Source of the DNA: Streptomyces sp. L-9-10
Lineage (GTDB): Bacteria; Actinomycetota; Actinomycetes; Streptomycetales; Streptomycetaceae
NCBI RefSeq assembly: GCF_004151105.1
Contig: NZ_PHRF01000027.1
Coordinates: 378,282 to 442,281 of the forward strand
Reading direction: 5' to 3'
Length of the DNA: 64,000 nucleotides
Shown one piece after another: positions 50,661-58,698 of the stretch; position 1 is the stretch's first letter; each line of letters opens with the position of its first letter. The position numbers and the translations under genes are program-made. Below the pieces are notes generated by a model, which made no database searches, had not been told where the DNA came from, and saw only the letters and a program-made list of their open reading frames with translations.

Positions 50661-52526
50661 ATGTTCCTCGAACTGCTGGCGCGGGACGCACCCGCGGCCG
50701 AGTTCGAGGAGCCGGTCACCGCCGCGCGGGCGGCCGGGGAGAGCCCCGCGGCCCTCGCCGAGCTGGAGCGGTCGAAGCTGCTCGCCCTGCGGGTACGGGC
50801 GGCGCTGGACAGGAGCCGTCGCCGGGAGACCGAACTGTCGGCCCTGTACGAGACGGTGGGCGATCTGGTGGCGCTGCGTGATGTCGACGCCGTGCTCCAG
50901 GCGATCGTGCGCCGGGCGCGCACACTGCTCGGCACCGACACCGCGTATCTCGCCCTGTACGACCCGGAGCGCGGCTGCGCGTACATGCGCGAGACGAACG
51001 GCTCGGTCTCGGCCAAATTCCAGCAGCTGCTGATGCCGCTGGGCGCCGGGCTCGGCGGGCTCGTGGTGCAGACCGCTTCGCCGTACTTCAGCAGCAGCTA
51101 TCTGGGCGACGCGCGGTTCCGGCACACCCACGACATCGACGAGGCGGTGACGGAGGAGGGTCTCGTGGCGATCCTCGGCGTGCCGCTGCGGCTCGGCGGG
51201 AACGTCATCGGTGTGCTGTACGCGGCGGACCGCAGCGAACGCGGCTTCGCCCGCGACGAGGTCGGTCTGCTCGGCTCGCTGGCCGCGCACGCCGCTGTCG
51301 CCCTCGACAACGCGCGGCTGCTCCAGGAGACGCACACGGCCCTGGCGGATCTCAACGCCGCCAACCGTCTCGTGGAGCGCCGCAGCGCGTCCGTCGAGCG
51401 GGCCGCGGCGGCGTACGAACGGTTCACCGGTCTCGTCGTACGCGGCGGAGGCGTGGCGGACATCGCGCACGCGATCGGCGAGGCGCTGGACGGCTCCGTG
51501 GTCGTCGTCGGGCCCGACGCCCGTCCGCTCAGCCGGGCCGGGGCGACGCGCCCGCCCGACGGATACCCCGGCGAGGAGAGCGTGGCCGAGGCCATGGCCC
51601 GTTCCCGGGCGCAGGGCCGCGCGGTCGACTGCGGCGGTTGCACGGTCGCCGCCGTGGCGGCCGACCAGGAACCGCTGGGCGCGCTGGTGATATCCGGTGT
51701 GAAGGAGCTCGACGAGACCGGCCGGCTGATCCTGGAGCGGGGCGCCCTGGTGACCGCGCTGCTGCTGCTCTTCCGTTCCTCACTGGCCCAGGCCGAGGAG
51801 CGGGTACGCGGAGATCTGCTCACCGATCTGCTCACCGAGCGCCACGGCGGCTCCCTCGCCGTACGGGAGCGGGCCCGCCGTCTCGGCACCGACCTCGACA
51901 AGCCGCATGTCGTCGCGGTCGTCGCCGGCGACGACCTCCCCACGCAGCGGATGTCCGCCGCCGCCGGCGCCTATGCGAGCGCCCGCCGGGGGCTGGCCGG
52001 CCGCCACGAGGGCCGTACGGTGCTGCTCGTACCGGGCGACGATCCCTCCGCCGTCGCGCGCGCGGTCGAGGCGGGGCTGCGTACCGCGCTCACGCGACCG
52101 GTGACCGTGGGCGCGGCGGGTCCGCTGTCCGGGACGGCCGTACGGGACGCCCACGCCGAGGCGGTCCAGTGCCTCGGCGCCCTCCAGGCCCTGGGCCGCG
52201 CCGGCTCCGCCGCCATGGACGATCTCGGCTTCCTCGGGCTGGTCCTCGGCAGGCACGCCGACGCGCACGGCTTCGTGCGGCGCACCCTCGGCCCGCTGAC
52301 CGACTACGACGACCGCAGGGGTACGAGCCTGCTGGACACCGTCGAGTCGTACTTCCGGCACGGACAGAGCCTGGCCCGTACGAGTGCGGCGCTGCACGTG
52401 CACGTCAACACCGTCACGCAGCGGCTGGAACGCGTCGGACAGATACTCGGCGAGCAGTGGAACACCCCGCAGCACGCGCTGGAGACGCAGCTGGCCCTGC
52501 GGCTGAGGGGCGTTCTGAACCACTGA
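50661..52526 (+). CDS. PucR/CdaR-type regulator with GAF domain
   Basis: 621 residues from the ATG at 50661; a GTG at 50613 with GAAGGG only 2 bases away is a less likely start. The N-terminal helix contains LYETVGDLVALRDVDAVLQA. The GAF domain (about 80-220) has RRARTLLGTDTAYLALYD, GVPLRLGGNVIGVLYAADRS and LAAHAAVALDNARLLQETH. A second ligand-type domain and a GGDEF-like CdaR region follow (AEERVRGDLLTDLL, LGTDLDKPHVVAVVAGDD). The C-terminal PucR HTH is LDTVESYFRHGQSLARTSAAL, then VHVNTVTQRLERVG. It probably senses a small molecule and controls the divergent transporter. Confidence 0.9.
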   Translation: MFLELLARDAPAAEFEEPVTAARAAGESPAALAELERSKLLALRVRAALDRSRRRETELSALYETVGDLVALRDVDAVLQAIVRRARTLLGTDTAYLALYDPERGCAYMRETNGSVSAKFQQLLMPLGAGLGGLVVQTASPYFSSSYLGDARFRHTHDIDEAVTEEGLVAILGVPLRLGGNVIGVLYAADRSERGFARDEVGLLGSLAAHAAVALDNARLLQETHTALADLNAANRLVERRSASVERAAAAYERFTGLVVRGGGVADIAHAIGEALDGSVVVVGPDARPLSRAGATRPPDGYPGEESVAEAMARSRAQGRAVDCGGCTVAAVAADQEPLGALVISGVKELDETGRLILERGALVTALLLLFRSSLAQAEERVRGDLLTDLLTERHGGSLAVRERARRLGTDLDKPHVVAVVAGDDLPTQRMSAAAGAYASARRGLAGRHEGRTVLLVPGDDPSAVARAVEAGLRTALTRPVTVGAAGPLSGTAVRDAHAEAVQCLGALQALGRAGSAAMDDLGFLGLVLGRHADAHGFVRRTLGPLTDYDDRRGTSLLDTVESYFRHGQSLARTSAALHVHVNTVTQRLERVGQILGEQWNTPQHALETQLALRLRGVLNH

Positions 52527-52569
52527 CGGACGGCCCTCCCCCGGACGGGGCCGGCCATTGACCCCACGC

Positions 52570-52592
52570 GTCGTAACACTTAACGTTGCGAC
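52570..52592. promoter_or_regulatory. Dyad upstream of the Rrf2 gene
   Basis: GTCGTAAC-N7-GTTGCGAC, one mismatch, in an AT-richer stretch 57-79 bases before the Rrf2 start. It is a candidate autoregulatory operator. Confidence 0.5.
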
Positions 52593-52648
52593 TATCGAGG
52601 ACACGAAGAGCGCGGGAGGCAGGGGAGGACACGGGAGGTGACGGACGA

Positions 52649-53080
52649 GTGAGCGCGAACAGCAGGCTGACGATCGCGGCCCATGCGCTGACCTGGATGG
52701 AGCTCCACCGGCGCCAGGGGCACGAGATCGCCACCTCGGAACAGATCGCGGGAAGCGTGAACACCAACCCCGTGGTCATCCGGCGCCTGCTCGGAGAGTT
52801 GCGCGGGGCCGGGATCGTCGCATCGCGGCGTGGCGCGGGCGCGGGCTGGAATCTGACGCGCGACCTCGAAGCCATCACCCTGCTGGACATCTACGACGCC
52901 GTGGAGCCCAGCCCCCTCTTCGCCATGCACCGCGCGGAACCCAATCTGGACTGTCCGGTGGGCTTCGGGATCCGGCCGACGATGCAGGACGTGTACGACG
53001 GAATCGATGTCGTCCTGCGCGACGAACTGGCCCGCACCACGCTGGCCGATGTCCTCCAGAACGTACTGACCGCCCGCTAG
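52649..53080 (+). CDS. Rrf2-family transcriptional regulator without Fe-S cysteines
   Basis: 143 residues, GTG start at 52649 with GGGAGG about 11 bases upstream. The winged-helix is Rrf2: SRLTIAAHALTWMELHRR, ATSEQIAGSVNTNPVVIRRL (recognition helix), LRGAGIVASRRGAGAGW. The region that carries three Cys in IscR/NsrR has only one Cys (NLDCPVGFGI), so it is not an Fe-S sensor of the usual type; it resembles the YwnA/redox or quinone-sensing subgroup. The SDR gene 97 bases downstream is the likely target. Confidence 0.88.
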   Translation: MSANSRLTIAAHALTWMELHRRQGHEIATSEQIAGSVNTNPVVIRRLLGELRGAGIVASRRGAGAGWNLTRDLEAITLLDIYDAVEPSPLFAMHRAEPNLDCPVGFGIRPTMQDVYDGIDVVLRDELARTTLADVLQNVLTAR

Positions 53081-53140
53081 GACAGGCACTGTCGGCGCGT
53101 CGTACCGCGAGTGCGCGCACATGCCGTTTTTCGCACTCTT

Positions 53141-53160
53141 TAATGTAACAAAACTCATTA
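53141..53160. promoter_or_regulatory. TAATG-N10-CATTA dyad upstream of the SDR gene
   Basis: A perfect 5-base inverted repeat with a ten-base AT-rich centre, one helical turn, lies 18-37 bases before the SDR ATG. The local AT content is far above the surroundings, so promoter/operator use by the adjacent Rrf2 protein is plausible. Confidence 0.5.
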
Positions 53161-53177
53161 CCTCAAGGATGGATGTC

Positions 53178-53930
53178 ATGGGACAGCTGGACAACAAGGT
53201 GGCCCTCGTGACCGGCGGCTCGACGGGCATCGGGTTCGCCACCGCACGCCGGTTCGCCGAGGAAGGCGCCACCGTCTATCTGACCGGGCGCCGCAAGCCC
53301 GAACTCGACGCCGCCGTGGAAGCCATCGGGGAGCGGGCCGTCGGCGTACAGAGCGATGTGTCGAACCTGCGGGATCTCGACACGCTCTTCGAGACGATCG
53401 GGACCCGCAGCGGACGGCTGGACATCGTCGTCGCCAACGCGGGCGGCGGCGGACTCGCACGGCTCGGGAAGATCACCGAGGAGCACTACGCCTCCACCTT
53501 CGACACCAACGTCAAGGGGCTGATCTTCACCGTGCAGAAGGCCCTGCCGCTGCTGCCCGACGGCGCGTCCGTGATCGTGCTCTCCTCCACCAACGCCTCG
53601 CTCGGCATCGAGGCGATGAGCGTCTACAGCGCCACCAAGGCCGCCATCCGCAACCTCGCCCGCTCCTGGGCCGCGGAGCTGGCCGGCCGCGGGATCCGGG
53701 TCAACGCCATCGCCCCGGGGCCGATCGAGACCCCCGGCATCGAGGGCCTGGCCGGCGACAGCGCACAGGCCAGGCAGAAGCTCAAGGACAGCTTCACGGC
53801 CCAGATCCCGCTGGGCCGGATCGGCCGCCCGGACGAGGTCGCCGCCATGGCCCTCTTCCTCGCCTCTGACCAGAGCTCCTTCACCACCGGCGCGGAACTC
53901 TTCGTCGACGGCGGCCTCGCCCAGATCTGA
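53178..53930 (+). CDS. Short-chain dehydrogenase/reductase (classical SDR)
   Basis: 250 residues from the ATG at 53178 with AAGGA 5 bases upstream; an ATG three codons earlier is possible. NAD(P) binding is TGGSTGIG and the Arg pair in LTGRRKPELD favours NADP. NAGGGG, the Ser in VLSSTNAS, and the catalytic YSATK complete the site. The PG motif is IAPGPIETPGIEG and the end is FVDGGLAQI. It reduces or oxidises a carbonyl of unknown substrate. It is probably induced through the upstream Rrf2 gene; such Rrf2-SDR or Rrf2-quinone reductase pairs often answer to electrophiles. Confidence 0.93.
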   Translation: MGQLDNKVALVTGGSTGIGFATARRFAEEGATVYLTGRRKPELDAAVEAIGERAVGVQSDVSNLRDLDTLFETIGTRSGRLDIVVANAGGGGLARLGKITEEHYASTFDTNVKGLIFTVQKALPLLPDGASVIVLSSTNASLGIEAMSVYSATKAAIRNLARSWAAELAGRGIRVNAIAPGPIETPGIEGLAGDSAQARQKLKDSFTAQIPLGRIGRPDEVAAMALFLASDQSSFTTGAELFVDGGLAQI

Positions 53931-54102
53931 CCGTCCCGCGGGTATGAATCGACGGCCATTCGTGTGAGCGCGACGTGATGGTGTGACCGGCCCCTTCGAA
54001 CTGGGAATGCATGGGCTCCGGGCACCGACTCGCGTGCCCGTCCAACGACCGGTCCGATGCCGACCCGTGTGCGGTCCGGACCGGGCGAAGGGAGCCACGC
54101 AG

Positions 54103-54630
54103 ATGATCGCTGTGCGACGCATGGCCGCCGCCTCGGTGCTGGCGGCGCTGGCCGGCATATCCGCGCCTTCCGCGTACGCCGCGTCCGCGGCCACCGATGA
54201 CGCGCCGTTCCTGAAGGCGATTCACCAGGGCAACCTGGCAGAGATCGCGGCCGGACAGAGCGCACGCAAGAACGCCACGGCGGCTTGCGTGAAGACGGTC
54301 GGCGCCACGCTGGTGCGCGACCACAGGAAGCTGGACGCCGGCGTCAAGACGTTGGCGAAGAAACTGGACGTCACACTGCCGTCCTCGCCGTCCGCCGCGC
54401 AGGAGAAGACGATGACGGCCCTCCAGGGCCAGGTGGGCACGAGCGCGTACAACACCACCTGGCTGAAAACCGAGGCCAAAAGCCACAAGGAGACGCTGGC
54501 CCTGATCGACAGTGAAGTCTCCAAGGGAGGCAACGCCGAGGTCAAGGCGGCCGCCAAGGCGGCACGCCCCGTAGTGGCCAGACACCTGAAACTGATCCGT
54601 GCCTGCGAGGCGCGCGTCACACCGTCGTGA
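54103..54630 (+). CDS. Secreted DUF4142 protein
   Basis: 175 residues. The signal peptide is about 1-26 (APSAYAA). The mature part is a ferritin-like helical bundle typical of DUF4142: APFLKAIHQGNLAEIAAGQS, AACVKTVGATLVRDHRKLD, and LKTEAKSHKETLALIDSEVS. The His residues in HQGN, DHRK and SHKE are those conserved in the family. The physiological role of DUF4142 is not established. The ribosome site GAAGGGAG lies 8 bases before the ATG. Confidence 0.9.
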   Translation: MIAVRRMAAASVLAALAGISAPSAYAASAATDDAPFLKAIHQGNLAEIAAGQSARKNATAACVKTVGATLVRDHRKLDAGVKTLAKKLDVTLPSSPSAAQEKTMTALQGQVGTSAYNTTWLKTEAKSHKETLALIDSEVSKGGNAEVKAAAKAARPVVARHLKLIRACEARVTPS

Positions 54631-54718
54631 CCCACGCGGGCACCGACGGAGACCCGCGGACAGCGACGGAGACCGGTGGCGGCCTCGGGGACTCGGCCGC
54701 CGGCCGCGACAGGCGGCG

Positions 54719-54755
54719 AGGGCCGCGGGGCAGTCGACGACAGCCCCGCGGCCCT
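54719..54755. terminator. Terminator between convergent genes
   Basis: A perfect 13-bp stem (AGGGCCGCGGGGC / GCCCCGCGGCCCT) with an 11-base loop lies between the DUF4142 gene and the FAD oxidoreductase gene. A smaller 7-bp hairpin (54678-54701) precedes it. Confidence 0.8.
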
Positions 54756-54804
54756 TCCGGTGCGCCGCTCGTACGCGGGCGGGCCGGCCGACGGCCGGGA
54801 GGGC

Positions 54805-56382
54805 TCAGGCAGCGGCAGCCGCGGCTCCGGCGCGGCGGCCGGAGAAGACGCAGTCCGCGATCGACAGCCCGCTGACGTACGAGTGGGAAGCGACGCCCAC
54901 GGCACTGCGTCCCGCCGCGTACAAGCCCTCGATGGGCGCTCCGCCCTCGGTGAGGACGTTGCCGGTGTCGTCGTGCACCGTCAGGCCGCCCAAAGTGATC
55001 ATTGGGCTGGGAAAGAAGAGGGGACTCCGCAGAGAGACGTCGAAGGCGTAGTAGGAGCCCTGGCCGAGCTGGTGAAGGTAGGCCTCGGGCTTGCCCAGGG
55101 GGTCTGTCCCAAGGGAGTTGTACGTCTCGATCGTCGCCCGCAGACCCGCCGGGTCGATGCCTGTCCTGCGGGCCAGCGCCTCGATCGTGCGCGCCTTTTT
55201 GTGCCCGATCGTCAACAGGTAACTCATCTGTGCCCGCTGGAAGAAGACGGTCTGGGAGCGCATCTCCTTCCACGCCGTGTCGACGAGTGCCTTGTCGATG
55301 ACGAGATAGGCGTGGCCGTTGTGAGAGGTGACGATCTCGCTGCCGATCGTCGCGCCGTACAGGAGTTCGTTGCAGATGCGTTCGCCTTCGCGGTTCACCA
55401 GGACACCGCGTGCCAGGGAGGCCGGCGGCGTATAGAAACGCCATACCGAGACCCGGTCGAGATGGCCGGTCGCACCGCCCGCCTCGATGCCCAGGCGGAT
55501 ACCGGAGCCGTCGTCACCGATCGTTCCCAGCGGCTGGCCCTCGCGGTAGGCCGGGGCGTGCTCGGCGAGCATCTGTCCGTTGTAGACGAAACCTCCCGCC
55601 GCGACGATCACACCCTTGCGCGCCTTCACGCGATAGGTCTTCGCATGCCTGGCCTCAAGACGCTCCACAAGCCGGTTGAGCGGGGCGGCGCCCGGCGGGA
55701 AGTAGTTGTTGAGCTTGGCGAGCCGCGCCGAGGCCGCCTTGTGGACGCGGGCCGCACGCCCCGGCGGAAGGGCCGCGTACTCGACACCGATCACGCGGCC
55801 CTCCTCGATGAGCAGCCGCTGGGCCCGTGCCTGCGTACGGAGACGGATGCCCCGTTCGTGGACGCCGCGCGCCAGAGCCCCGAACAGTTTCTTGCCCGAG
55901 TCAAGGCCATCGGCGACCGCTCTGTGGCCGCGCGGCGCGGGCTCGGCCGCATCGCTGTACGGCGGGAACTGCTCGTTGCCCGAGTAGTAGAGGAAGTAGT
56001 CGTTGGTCGGGTAGGACGTCTTGAACGGGCTGAGCGAACCGTCGAATGACACGCCGAGCGACTCCAGCCAGGCCAGATGGGCGGCGCTCTCGTCGCAGAA
56101 GCGCCGCAGAACCGCGTCGCTGACCACCCCGGCGGTTTCCTTCTGGAGATAGGCGAACATCGCTTCAGGGGAGTCGTCCATACCGGCCTGCCGCTGTTGC
56201 GGTGTGCCGCCTCCCGCGTAGACGACCCCGCCGCTCTCCTGCGTGGCGCCACCGCCGGAGAACCGGTCGAGAACGAAGACATCCGCCCCCTGGTCGGCGG
56301 CCTCGATCGCCGCGGAGGCACCCGCGCCGCCGAACCCGACCACCACCACATCGGCCTCAGCGTCCCATCGCAGACCCTTCAT
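54805..56382 (-). CDS. FAD-dependent oxidoreductase (fumarate reductase / 3-ketosteroid dehydrogenase type)
   Basis: 525 residues from the ATG at 56382, with GAGGGAG 7 bases upstream. FAD binding is VVVVGFGGAGASAAIEAADQ near the start, and the second FAD segment is KGVIVAAGGFVYNG. The C-terminal cap is GLYAAGRSAVGVASHSYVSG, then DCVFSGRRAG. SGGVVYAGGGT is the flavin loop. These are features of the KstD/FccA flavoprotein group that act on steroids or 2-enoates. Whether it is a dehydrogenase or reductase cannot be told. It is divergent from a TetR gene, which probably controls it. Confidence 0.88.
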   Translation of the reverse strand: MKGLRWDAEADVVVVGFGGAGASAAIEAADQGADVFVLDRFSGGGATQESGGVVYAGGGTPQQRQAGMDDSPEAMFAYLQKETAGVVSDAVLRRFCDESAAHLAWLESLGVSFDGSLSPFKTSYPTNDYFLYYSGNEQFPPYSDAAEPAPRGHRAVADGLDSGKKLFGALARGVHERGIRLRTQARAQRLLIEEGRVIGVEYAALPPGRAARVHKAASARLAKLNNYFPPGAAPLNRLVERLEARHAKTYRVKARKGVIVAAGGFVYNGQMLAEHAPAYREGQPLGTIGDDGSGIRLGIEAGGATGHLDRVSVWRFYTPPASLARGVLVNREGERICNELLYGATIGSEIVTSHNGHAYLVIDKALVDTAWKEMRSQTVFFQRAQMSYLLTIGHKKARTIEALARRTGIDPAGLRATIETYNSLGTDPLGKPEAYLHQLGQGSYYAFDVSLRSPLFFPSPMITLGGLTVHDDTGNVLTEGGAPIEGLYAAGRSAVGVASHSYVSGLSIADCVFSGRRAGAAAAAA

Positions 56383-56426
56383 GACTCTCTCCCTCATTGA
56401 GCTTACGCTTCACTCTTGAATCACCC

Positions 56427-56449
56427 GATACATTGTGGAACCGAGTATC
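56427..56449. promoter_or_regulatory. Possible TetR operator between divergent genes
   Basis: GATAC-N13-GTATC lies in the 127-base space between the FAD oxidoreductase and TetR starts, in a lower-GC stretch. The arms are short, so the call is weak. Confidence 0.35.
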
Positions 56450-56509
56450 AGTCTGGGAACTGTAGCCCATTGCTGCGAGCCGGGCTCAAGAGAGAGGTAG
56501 GATCACGGG

Positions 56510-57106
56510 GTGAATGACGGAGGACTGCGTACGAGCACGAGAGACATCGCACGGTCTGCCATCAGGGAGGAGTTGTCCCAGGTGGCCTTCGACCTGTTCC
56601 GCCGTGAGGGTTTCGACAACGTCACCATCAACGACCTGGCCGCGGCCTGCGGGGTGTCCCGCAGTACGTTTCTGCGCTACTTCGGCAGCAAGGAGGACGC
56701 CGTCCTCGGCGCCGTCGACGGCCAGGGCGAACGGGTGGCCGGCGCGCTGCGCGCGCGCCCCGCGGACGAGGAGGACTGGACGGCCCTGCGACGCGCGATG
56801 GACGCCCTTGTCGAGCCCTGGCGCCGGGATCCGGTCACGGCGCTCGCCACGACACAGCTCGTCGTGGGAACCCCTGCCCTGTGCACGCGGCAGTGGGAGA
56901 AGCAGAACTCCTGGCTGCCCGGCCTGGCTCGGGCGCTCGCCGAGCGTTCCGGCCCTTCAGGGCTTTCGCCCCTGGCTCAGTCGGTGAAGGCCGCGGCCGC
57001 CCTGGGCTGTCTGAACGTGGCCATCGACCACTGGACCGCGTCCGACGGCCACCTGGACCTCGTCGACCTCCTGGACGAAGCCTTCGCCACGCTCGCCCCG
57101 CACTGA
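56510..57106 (+). CDS. TetR-family transcriptional regulator
   Basis: 198 residues, GTG start. The N-terminal HTH is standard: IREELSQVAFDLFRREGFDN, VTINDLAAACGVSRSTFLRY, FGSKEDAVLGAVDG. The C-terminal ligand domain contains WRRDPVTALATTQLVVGTPA and CLNVAIDHWTASDGHLDLVD, resembling the acyl-CoA-like or aromatic ligand group in actinobacteria (MftR-like C-terminus). It is divergent from the flavoprotein, its likely target. It is convergent with a small membrane protein gene. Confidence 0.92.
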   Translation: MNDGGLRTSTRDIARSAIREELSQVAFDLFRREGFDNVTINDLAAACGVSRSTFLRYFGSKEDAVLGAVDGQGERVAGALRARPADEEDWTALRRAMDALVEPWRRDPVTALATTQLVVGTPALCTRQWEKQNSWLPGLARALAERSGPSGLSPLAQSVKAAAALGCLNVAIDHWTASDGHLDLVDLLDEAFATLAPH

Positions 57107-57167
57107 ACCGGCGGTGACGGCCGCCGCTGTCGGTCCCGCCGTCCCGCCACCGCCGCCGGCCGGTGGT

Positions 57168-57371
57168 TCATCGTCGGGCGCTCTTCCAACTGGCCCAGGC
57201 CAGCGTGGCGAGCAACGCGCCGATGGCGATGTCACCGATCCCGATCGACGTGCCGGCCCGCTCGTTCAGTGAGGCGAAGGACCCGACGGCGAGGGCTGCG
57301 AAGAGGATGGCCAGGACGGTCCAGAACGCTCTCACGGCGGCCCCCAGATGTGGAACATTGGTCGCCCACAT
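57168..57371 (-). CDS. Small membrane protein, two TM
   Basis: 67 residues from the ATG at 57371; an in-frame GTG at 57335 with GGGGG just upstream would give 55 residues. There are two hydrophobic helices (FWTVLAILFAALAVGSFASL and IGDIAIGALLATLAWASW) joined by a short NERAGTS loop, and a basic end (KSARR). No family is recognised. Codon use is normal for the region. Confidence 0.6.
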   Translation of the reverse strand: MWATNVPHLGAAVRAFWTVLAILFAALAVGSFASLNERAGTSIGIGDIAIGALLATLAWASWKSARR

Positions 57372-57510
57372 TAGCGGTCGGCCCTTACCAGGTGCGGGAG
57401 TTCGTACGATCCCGGCAGTCGGGTGCGCCGTGAACAGGTGCGCCGCACCTGCGCCAGGAAAGCGCCCGGCGGATTCCCCGCTCCGAGCCCTTGCCGGGGG
57501 CGGCGACGTC

Positions 57511-57538
57511 CGGCCCCGGCCCCGGCCCCGGCCCCGGG
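57511..57538. repeat. CGGCCC hexanucleotide repeat
   Basis: Nearly five tandem copies of CGGCCC lie upstream of the luciferase-like gene, 33 bases before its GTG start. Confidence 0.7.
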
Positions 57539-57570
57539 AATCCTCGTACGGCACGGTTGTTGCACCAGGT

Positions 57571-58593
57571 GTGAGTATCGCAGCGACCGTTCCCTTCTCC
57601 GTGCTGGACCGCTCCCGTATCCGGGAGGGGTCCGACGGTCCGCGGGCGCTGCGCGACAGCGTGGCGTTCGGCCGGCGGATCGAGGCCCTCGGCTATCACC
57701 GCTTCTGGGTCTCCGAGCACCACAGCGTGCCGGGCGTCGCCGGCTCGGCGCCGACCGTACTCGCCGCAGCCGTGGCCGCCGCCACGTCGACGATCCGCGT
57801 CGGGACCGGCGGTGTGATGCTGCCGAACCACCAACCGCTGGTCGTCGCCGAGCAGTTCGGGGTGCTGGAATCCCTCTTCCCCGGCCGTATCGACATGGGG
57901 CTCGGGCGGTCGGTGGGGTTCACCGACGGCATACGCAAGGCACTTGGCCGGGACAAGCAGGACGCGGCCGACTTCCCGGGGCAGCTCGCCGAACTCCTCG
58001 GGTACTTCACCGGTACCCAGACCGCGCACCCCCGGGTCCATGCCCACCCCGCCGAGGGGCTGCGGATCCCCGTCTTCGTCCTGGCCACCGGGCAGGGCGC
58101 GCGGGTCGCGGCGCGGGCGGGGCTGCCGCTGGTCATCGCCGCCGTACGGGGTGAGGACGCGATGCTCCGGGCCATCGAGGAGTACCGACGGGACTTCCGT
58201 CCCTCCGCCTGGGGCGAGCGGCCGTATGTCGTCCTGTCCGGCACGGTCGCGGTGGCGGAGACCACACGGGAGGCTCACGAACTGCTGCTCCCGGAGGCCT
58301 GGTCGACGGCGTACTCCCGCACCCACGGGGAGTTCCCGCCGCTGGCCCCGGTCGAGAGGATTCTCACGACCGCCATGACGGAGCGCGAGCGCGCACTGTT
58401 CGAGGAGGCGCGGCAGGGTCAGTTGTACGGTGCGGCGGACGAGGTGGCGGCCGGTCTCCAGAACCTGCTCGCGCGCAGCGAGGCCGACGAGTTCCTGGTC
58501 ACGACCAGCACCTACGACCGTGAGGCGCTGCTCGACTCGTACACCCGGCTGGCCCGGCTGCTGGGGCTCACCGGCGAGCCGCCGGCCGTGTGA
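57571..58593 (+). CDS. Luciferase-like flavin-dependent oxidoreductase (LLM class, MsnO8-type)
   Basis: 340 residues, GTG start at 57571. It is a TIM-barrel flavin monooxygenase of the LLM group: VPFSVLDRSRIREG at the start, LGYHRFWVSEHHSVPG, IRVGTGGVMLPNHQPLVVAE, FPGRIDMGLGRSVG. These phrases are typical of the MsnO8-like subgroup. It uses reduced flavin to oxidise an unknown substrate. It stands alone. The GC-rich repeat upstream may affect expression. The ribosome site is poor (AGG 4 bases before the start). Confidence 0.9.
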   Translation: MSIAATVPFSVLDRSRIREGSDGPRALRDSVAFGRRIEALGYHRFWVSEHHSVPGVAGSAPTVLAAAVAAATSTIRVGTGGVMLPNHQPLVVAEQFGVLESLFPGRIDMGLGRSVGFTDGIRKALGRDKQDAADFPGQLAELLGYFTGTQTAHPRVHAHPAEGLRIPVFVLATGQGARVAARAGLPLVIAAVRGEDAMLRAIEEYRRDFRPSAWGERPYVVLSGTVAVAETTREAHELLLPEAWSTAYSRTHGEFPPLAPVERILTTAMTERERALFEEARQGQLYGAADEVAAGLQNLLARSEADEFLVTTSTYDREALLDSYTRLARLLGLTGEPPAV

Positions 58594-58698
58594 GCGGGAA
58601 GCCGTCCGGGACGCCGGTGCGGGCGAGGAGCGGAAACTGATTCACCCGGTGACTCGTCCTGGGGGGGGGCAAGGGCAGCGACTGGACGGGAGGCCACG

